This document shows positions 6,175-9,941 of a stretch of DNA of 9,941 nt, piece after piece. Under the pieces are notes generated by a model, which was not told the origin of the DNA, searched no databases, and saw only the letters and a program-made list of their open reading frames with translations. The position numbers and the translations under genes are program-made. Each line of letters opens with the position of its first letter. Position 1 is the stretch's first letter. The DNA is taken from assembly GCF_039939195.1 (NCBI RefSeq), contig NZ_JBDUUH010000023.1:1-9941 (forward strand). Direction: 5' to 3'. The DNA is from Foliimonas ilicis (GTDB lineage: Bacteria; Pseudomonadota; Alphaproteobacteria; Rhizobiales; Rhizobiaceae).

Positions 6175-7827
6175 TTAGTTGAACAGCGCCGCAGTCTTTT
6201 CCAGCGTAACCCAGACACCCCAGAGGATCGGGACGCCAACCGCCAGCCAGGCCAGCGCAGCCTTCGTGTCGAGACCGCCTGTGCCAATGCCGAACGAGCC
6301 GGTCGGCCCGGCCTGCGCCGTCGCGGTCTTGGCCTGTAGAGCAGCGACTTCCTCGTCCGACATATACCATTTGTCGGAAAGCGGCTTGACGAACGAATTG
6401 GCAATCAGGCCAAGCACCAGCATTCCAGCGAGAATGTACATGGTGAAATCATACACCTGCTCGCGCGGGATGCCCGCATTGATCTGGAATTCGCGAATGT
6501 AATTGACCACGACCGGGCCGAGAATGCCGGCCGTCGCCCAAGCCGTCAGCAGGCGTCCGTGGATAGCGCCCACGAACTGCGTTCCGAAAATGTCGGCCAG
6601 ATACGCCGGAATGGTGGCGAAGCCGCCGCCATACATCGACAGGATGATGCAGAAGATGCCGACGAAAAGGAGCTGGCTGCCCATGCCTGCCGCAGTCGGT
6701 GCCAGAGCGTAGAGCACGATGCCGAGGATGAAGAACGTATAATAGGTGTTCTTGCGCCCGATCTTGTCGGAGAGCGACGCCCAGAAGAAGCGGCCACCGA
6801 TGTTGAACAGTGAGAGCAGACCGGCAAAACCGGCAGCAATTGCCGCAATCGCGGTTTTCTGCGATGCGTCGAGCTGGGTGAAGCCAAGTTCCGGCTGGCC
6901 GATCAGCCTGCCACCGAAGATTTCCTGAAGCATGGGCGAAGCCATGCCGATAACGCCGATGCCTGCCGAAACGTTGAGGCACAGAACCGCCCAGATCAGC
7001 CAGAACTGCTTGGTCTTGTGCGCGTCGCGCAGATGCACGTGGCGCGTGGTTATCATCGTGCTCTTCGATTCAGGTGCTTTCCAGCCTTCAGGACGCCAGC
7101 CTGCAGGCGGAATACGATAGCCGAAAGCGCCGCACATCATGAACACGAAATAGATCGCGGCCATGACCAAGAAGGTCTGCCAGACGCCAACCGTTTCAGC
7201 CGTCTTGAAATAGTTCATCAGCATGTCGGCCAGAGGTGCGCCGATCATCGCGCCGCCGCCAAAACCCATGATCGCCATGCCGGTCGCCATGCCGCGACGG
7301 TCGGGGAACCATTTGATCAGCGTCGAAACCGGCGAAATATAGCCGAGGCCGAGGCCAACGCCGCCGATGAAACCGGCGCCGAGCCACATCAACCAGAGCT
7401 GATGGGTCATGATGCCGATGGCAGCGATAACCATGCCGCCGCACCAGCAAAGTGCTGAAACGACGCCTGCCTTGCGCGGGCCGGAACGTTCCAGCCAGCC
7501 GCCCCAGATGGCAGCCGAACAGCCCAGAAGCACGAAGAACAGGGTGTAAATCCAGCCGAGGTCGGAAACGCGCCAGTTGCAGCTTGTGGTAAACAGGGCC
7601 GAAATCAGATTGAGGTCCGCGCAGGCCGCAGGCGTCTCGCCGGCGATCGACTGCGAAAGCGGAAGCCAGAACACGCTGAATCCGTACGCCATACCGATGC
7701 AAAGATGGATTGCCAGCGCTGCTGGCGGCACCAGCCAGCGGTTGAAGCCAGGCTGCGCTATAATTCTTTCCCGGTCGAGGATACTGCCTCCCACGCCTCC
7801 GGTTATCGTGTCACTTGCTATGGACAT
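6175..7827 (-). CDS. OFA-family MFS transporter (oxalate/formate antiporter-like) with C-terminal small-subunit-like helix
   Basis: A 550-residue inner-membrane carrier of the oxalate:formate antiporter family within the major facilitator superfamily, expected to move a small carboxylate; the substrate is not fixed by the sequence. TM1 begins around 33 (VPPAALAIHLCIGMAYGFSVFW). A long periplasmic loop follows with cysteines 69 and 83. Family marks are GYISPVSTLIKWFPDRRG (162-179) and GGRFFWASLSDKIGRK (344-359). After the twelfth helix and the cytoplasmic PLSDKWYMSDEEVAALQ (482-498), a Gly-rich linker leads to one more helix, ALAWLAVGVPILWGVWVTL (524-542). ATG 7827 is preferred over ATG 7845, because GGAGGAG at 7843-7837 is 9 nt from it and overlaps the other. 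Regulation appears sigma54-dependent. Confidence 0.92.
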   Translation of the reverse strand: MSIASDTITGGVGGSILDRERIIAQPGFNRWLVPPAALAIHLCIGMAYGFSVFWLPLSQSIAGETPAACADLNLISALFTTSCNWRVSDLGWIYTLFFVLLGCSAAIWGGWLERSGPRKAGVVSALCWCGGMVIAAIGIMTHQLWLMWLGAGFIGGVGLGLGYISPVSTLIKWFPDRRGMATGMAIMGFGGGAMIGAPLADMLMNYFKTAETVGVWQTFLVMAAIYFVFMMCGAFGYRIPPAGWRPEGWKAPESKSTMITTRHVHLRDAHKTKQFWLIWAVLCLNVSAGIGVIGMASPMLQEIFGGRLIGQPELGFTQLDASQKTAIAAIAAGFAGLLSLFNIGGRFFWASLSDKIGRKNTYYTFFILGIVLYALAPTAAGMGSQLLFVGIFCIILSMYGGGFATIPAYLADIFGTQFVGAIHGRLLTAWATAGILGPVVVNYIREFQINAGIPREQVYDFTMYILAGMLVLGLIANSFVKPLSDKWYMSDEEVAALQAKTATAQAGPTGSFGIGTGGLDTKAALAWLAVGVPILWGVWVTLEKTAALFN

Positions 7828-7836
7828 GCTGTTTTT

Positions 7837-7843
7837 CTCCTCC
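7837..7843 (-). promoter_or_regulatory. Ribosome binding site deciding the transporter start
   Basis: GGAGGAG on the minus strand partly coincides with the upstream in-frame ATG at 7845, which therefore cannot use it. It stands 9 nt before ATG 7827, making that the likely start. Confidence 0.75.
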
Positions 7844-7910
7844 ATGCCGCCACGTCACCGGGCAGCTTTTGTCCAGGCTGGTTACTGCGTTTTTTCGAAT
7901 GGCAATTGAT

Positions 7911-7925
7911 GCACGCCCCGCGTGC
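7911..7925. repeat. Short perfect hairpin in the transporter mRNA leader
   Basis: GCACGC, three bases and GCGTGC form a 6-bp stem. With the sigma54 start predicted near 7952, the hairpin occupies about +28 to +42 of a leader of roughly 125 nt. There is no U-run after it, so it is not a terminator by itself. Confidence 0.35.
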
Positions 7926-7962
7926 GCACCAACCGTCCTCCCATCGGCTGCAAATATTACTC

Positions 7963-7979
7963 TGCAACATATGTGCCAG
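7963..7979 (-). promoter_or_regulatory. Sigma54 (RpoN) promoter of the OFA transporter gene
   Basis: On the minus strand CTGGCAC (7979-7973), five bases and TTGCA (7967-7963) place GG and GC exactly 10 nt apart, as RpoN requires. Against the consensus TGGCACGNNNNTTGCW, 11 of 12 defined positions match. The predicted start is near 7952, giving a leader of about 125 nt. Promoters of this type are silent without an ATP-driven activator bound upstream, and suitable binding sites are present at 8030-8067. Confidence 0.8.
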
Positions 7980-7995
7980 AATGGCCGGGCAACGA

Positions 7996-8008
7996 TTTCA
8001 AATGCTTA
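7996..8008 (+). promoter_or_regulatory. IHF-like bending site between sigma54 promoter and activator sites
   Basis: TTTCAAATGCTTA matches the IHF consensus WATCAANNNNTTR at all but one defined position. At about -44 to -56 it is where IHF usually bends DNA between a remote activator and RpoN polymerase. Its TTTCAAAT is also one arm of an 8-bp inverted repeat with ATTTGAAA at 8016-8023, so a different binding protein is possible. Confidence 0.45.
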
Positions 8009-8029
8009 TCGGATGATTTGAAAAGCCAA

Positions 8030-8067
8030 TGGACAAAATGTCCAAGCAATCACGGACATTTTGTCCA
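8030..8067. promoter_or_regulatory. Two inverted 14-bp operators: probable enhancer (UAS) for a sigma54 activator
   Basis: TGGACAAAATGTCC (8030-8043) and its exact reverse complement GGACATTTTGTCCA (8054-8067) are 10 bp apart. Each is itself a dyad, GGACA-N3-TGTCC. The centres, 8037 and 8060, are about 85 and 108 bp upstream of the transporter start, normal for an enhancer-binding protein, and 23 bp (about two helix turns) apart. The protein that binds is not encoded in the window. The same sites lie 116-153 bp before the sulfurtransferase start and could also serve that divergent gene. Confidence 0.75.
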
Positions 8068-8182
8068 AAGAGCTTGAAACAACGATCCATTCCAAGAATA
8101 TCGTTCAAATTGAAAACTGATTTCTTTGATCGGGCAGATACGCTGCTACAGAAGCCTGACTTACCCTATCTGGTGACTCCCG

Positions 8183-9058
8183 ATGCCCCACAAACGATCC
8201 GAACTTCTGGTTTCGCCGGAAGAACTGGCAGTTCAACTGAGCGACCCTTCGCTGGTGATCCTCGATTGCACCTCCGCAGTCGTACCGTCATCAAACAAAC
8301 CCGGCTTTGCGGTTGCATCCGGCAGACAGGCGTTTCTCGACGGACATATTCCGGGCGCGCAATTCATCGATCTGCAGGAAGATATTTCAGTTCCCACGGA
8401 GGCGTTGTTGTTCACCCTGCCGCCAGTCGAATTTTTTGCTGCGGCAATGAAGCGCTTTCGCATCGGTCACGGAAGCCGCGTCGTCCTGTACTCGACCGGC
8501 CAACCCGGCTGGGCGGCACGCGTCTGGCTGATGCTGCGCGGTTTCGGTTTTGACAACGCCGCAATTCTGGACGGCGGATTTTCTGGATGGAAACAGGCGG
8601 GATTGCCGGTCGAGCAAGGTGAAGCCTCGCCTTGCCCGGTTCCGGCACAGGAATTCGACTGGCGATTGCGCGAAGGAATTTTCGTTTCGACATCGGATGT
8701 CGAGGCCACGAAAAGCGCCTCTCTGGTCAACGCTCTCGACCAATCCGCCTTTCGTGGAGAAGCGGCGATCTCGTATGGCAGACCGGGCCGTATTCCCGGA
8801 AGCATCAATATTCCAACCTCCACGCTGGTCGACAAGGCGACCGGCCGATACCTCAAGCAGAACGAACTCGAACGCTTATTCGATGAAGCGGGATTGCAGG
8901 AAGACAGCGAAATCATCGCCTATTGCGGTGCAGGCGTTGCTGCCAGCAACGTGGTCTTCGCCCGCATTCTAGCAGGGTCGGACGCGCCCGCCAGCGTCTA
9001 TGACGGCTCCTTGCTCGAATGGGCATCCAATCCCGACCGTCCGCTTGTGACGGGCTAA
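8183..9058 (+). CDS. Two-domain sulfurtransferase (3-mercaptopyruvate/thiosulfate sulfurtransferase, SseA-like)
   Basis: A 291-residue tandem rhodanese protein, normal length for the family and without a signal peptide, so cytoplasmic. The N-terminal domain (about 8-145) is the inactive copy, with GHIPGAQFIDL (54-64) and VVLYSTGQPGWAARVWLMLR (100-119). The C-terminal domain (about 165-288) has RIPGSINIP (203-211) and the active loop YCGAGVAA, with catalytic Cys248. The loop resembles CGSGVTA of mercaptopyruvate enzymes rather than the CRKGVT of classical thiosulfate rhodaneses, so mercaptopyruvate is the better guess. It transfers sulfane sulfur to a thiol or cyanide acceptor. The ribosome site before ATG 8183 is weak (GGTGA). 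It is 31 bp ahead of a MetQ-like protein gene, suggesting a shared sulfur-compound role. Confidence 0.92.
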   Translation: MPHKRSELLVSPEELAVQLSDPSLVILDCTSAVVPSSNKPGFAVASGRQAFLDGHIPGAQFIDLQEDISVPTEALLFTLPPVEFFAAAMKRFRIGHGSRVVLYSTGQPGWAARVWLMLRGFGFDNAAILDGGFSGWKQAGLPVEQGEASPCPVPAQEFDWRLREGIFVSTSDVEATKSASLVNALDQSAFRGEAAISYGRPGRIPGSINIPTSTLVDKATGRYLKQNELERLFDEAGLQEDSEIIAYCGAGVAASNVVFARILAGSDAPASVYDGSLLEWASNPDRPLVTG

Positions 9059-9089
9059 TTCTCAGACAACAATTCAACAGAGATTCAAA

Positions 9090-9911
9090 ATGACCAATAC
9101 AGTTTCGCTCGCGCGACGCTCTCTTCTATCGCTTCTGGCTGGCGCGGTTCTGACCGCATTTTCAGGCCTTGCGGCTACCGCCGAAGAATACCGTCCGATC
9201 AAGATCGGCATCAGCTCCGGCCTTTCCGCCGATGCTGTCGCCCAGGCCGCCAAAGAGGCCGAAGCCATCGGCCTGAAAGTCGAGATCGTCGAATTCACCG
9301 ATTGGGTGGTGCCGAACGAAGCACTGAAATCGGGCGAAATCGACGTAAACTACTTCCAGCACCAGCCGTTTCTCGACCAGAACGCCGCCAAGGCCGGTTA
9401 TGATTTCGTGTCGGTGGGCGTCGGCACGCTGACCAAGCTCGGCCTCTATTCCAAAAAACACACATCCATCGACGACCTTCCCGACAATGCGAAAGTCGCG
9501 ATCTCGGACGATCCGGTGAATGGCGGCCGCTCGCTGGAACTTCTGGATTCCATCGGCCTGATCAAACTGCGCGAAGGCCTGACCGGCGCACCGCTGCCCT
9601 CCGACATCGTGGAAAATCCAAAGACGCTTGAAATTGTCGAACTCGCCAACCAGCAAATCCCGCGCGCGCTGGGCGATGTCGATCTCGGCCAGGGCTACCC
9701 GTCCGGCATGGGGCTTTTCGGTGTCGATCCGAATTCGGCACTGGTTTTCGATGGTGTCCAGGAACGCTACGCCTTGCGCTTCTTCGTTCGCAAAGGCGAT
9801 GAAGACGACAAGAGCGTTCTGAAATTCGTGAGCGTCTACCAGTCATCACCGGAAGTGCGCGAAATCCTCAAGCGCCACTTTGGGGACCTTACGGTTCCTG
9901 CCTGGGATTGA
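9090..9911 (+). CDS. MetQ/NlpA-family ABC transporter substrate-binding protein
   Basis: A 273-residue periplasmic binding protein of the NlpA/MetQ family, which in most members captures methionine for the MetNI transporter. Residues 1-31 are a signal peptide with RR at 9-10, a hydrophobic core (LLSLLAGAVLTAFSGL) and an ATA cleavage site before EEYRP. There is no lipobox cysteine, unlike MetQ of E. coli. The family signature is clear: EIVEFTDWVVPNEAL (65-79) and DVNYFQHQPFLD (85-96). The ligand could be methionine or another sulfur compound, given the sulfurtransferase directly upstream. No ATPase or permease gene is inside the window; only 30 bp follow the stop. The Shine-Dalgarno sequence is poor, so coupling to the upstream gene may matter. 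Confidence 0.92.
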   Translation: MTNTVSLARRSLLSLLAGAVLTAFSGLAATAEEYRPIKIGISSGLSADAVAQAAKEAEAIGLKVEIVEFTDWVVPNEALKSGEIDVNYFQHQPFLDQNAAKAGYDFVSVGVGTLTKLGLYSKKHTSIDDLPDNAKVAISDDPVNGGRSLELLDSIGLIKLREGLTGAPLPSDIVENPKTLEIVELANQQIPRALGDVDLGQGYPSGMGLFGVDPNSALVFDGVQERYALRFFVRKGDEDDKSVLKFVSVYQSSPEVREILKRHFGDLTVPAWD

Positions 9912-9941
9912 GTTTCAAGGCCAGCACTGCTTGGCGGCAGG

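Noticed and set aside
9912..9941. Start of another gene after the MetQ-like gene
   Set aside because: Only 30 bases remain; no start codon with a ribosome site can be judged.

Overview
The window looks like the chromosome of an alphaproteobacterium of the order Hyphomicrobiales (Rhizobiales), most likely the Brucella/Ochrobactrum group. This rests on gene content, codon use and a palindromic intergenic repeat of the kind scattered through Rhizobiales genomes. No database search was possible. All genes from base 49 to 7827 lie on the minus strand; the two genes from 8183 to 9911 lie on the plus strand.

Region 1 (1-3261, minus strand) is an ECF42-type sigma factor locus. Transcription runs from a small DGPF/YciI-like protein, through an ATGA start-stop overlap, into a long ECF sigma factor with a C-terminal helical/TPR-like extension. 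A separate gene set follows: an AHSA1-type SRPBCC protein, a SnoaL/NTF2-like protein and a PhnB-like VOC protein. The same bipartite motif, TGTCGG-N17-CGTC with a shared CATTCGTC block, precedes both the DGPF gene and the SRPBCC gene. The simplest reading is that the sigma factor transcribes its own operon and the downstream three-gene operon, forming a compact self-contained regulon.

Region 2 (3372-4051) holds a small secreted Gln/Asn-rich protein with a good sigma70-type promoter. Next to it is a 48-bp inverted repeat (47 of 48 positions match) whose arms carry their own hairpins. The first 20 bases of the window look like the tail of another copy.

Region 3 (4052-5854) is a 600-residue flavin-containing monooxygenase-like enzyme with an NTF2-like domain fused at its N-terminus. 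It is followed upstream by a clear rho-independent terminator (6122-6157) belonging to the next gene.

Region 4 (6175-8182) is an oxalate/formate-antiporter-family (OFA) MFS transporter with an extra C-terminal membrane helix that resembles the separate small subunit of such carriers. Its upstream region has a near-consensus sigma54 promoter (TGGCAC-N5-TTGCA), an IHF-like site, and two identical, oppositely oriented 14-bp operators centred at about -85 and -108. This is the classical layout of an enhancer-dependent promoter. No matching activator gene is inside the window.

Region 5 (8183-9911, plus strand) is a two-domain mercaptopyruvate/thiosulfate sulfurtransferase followed 31 bp later by a MetQ/NlpA-family periplasmic binding protein that lacks a lipobox cysteine. 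This suggests uptake and processing of a sulfur compound. The rest of the transporter, if linked, lies beyond the right edge.
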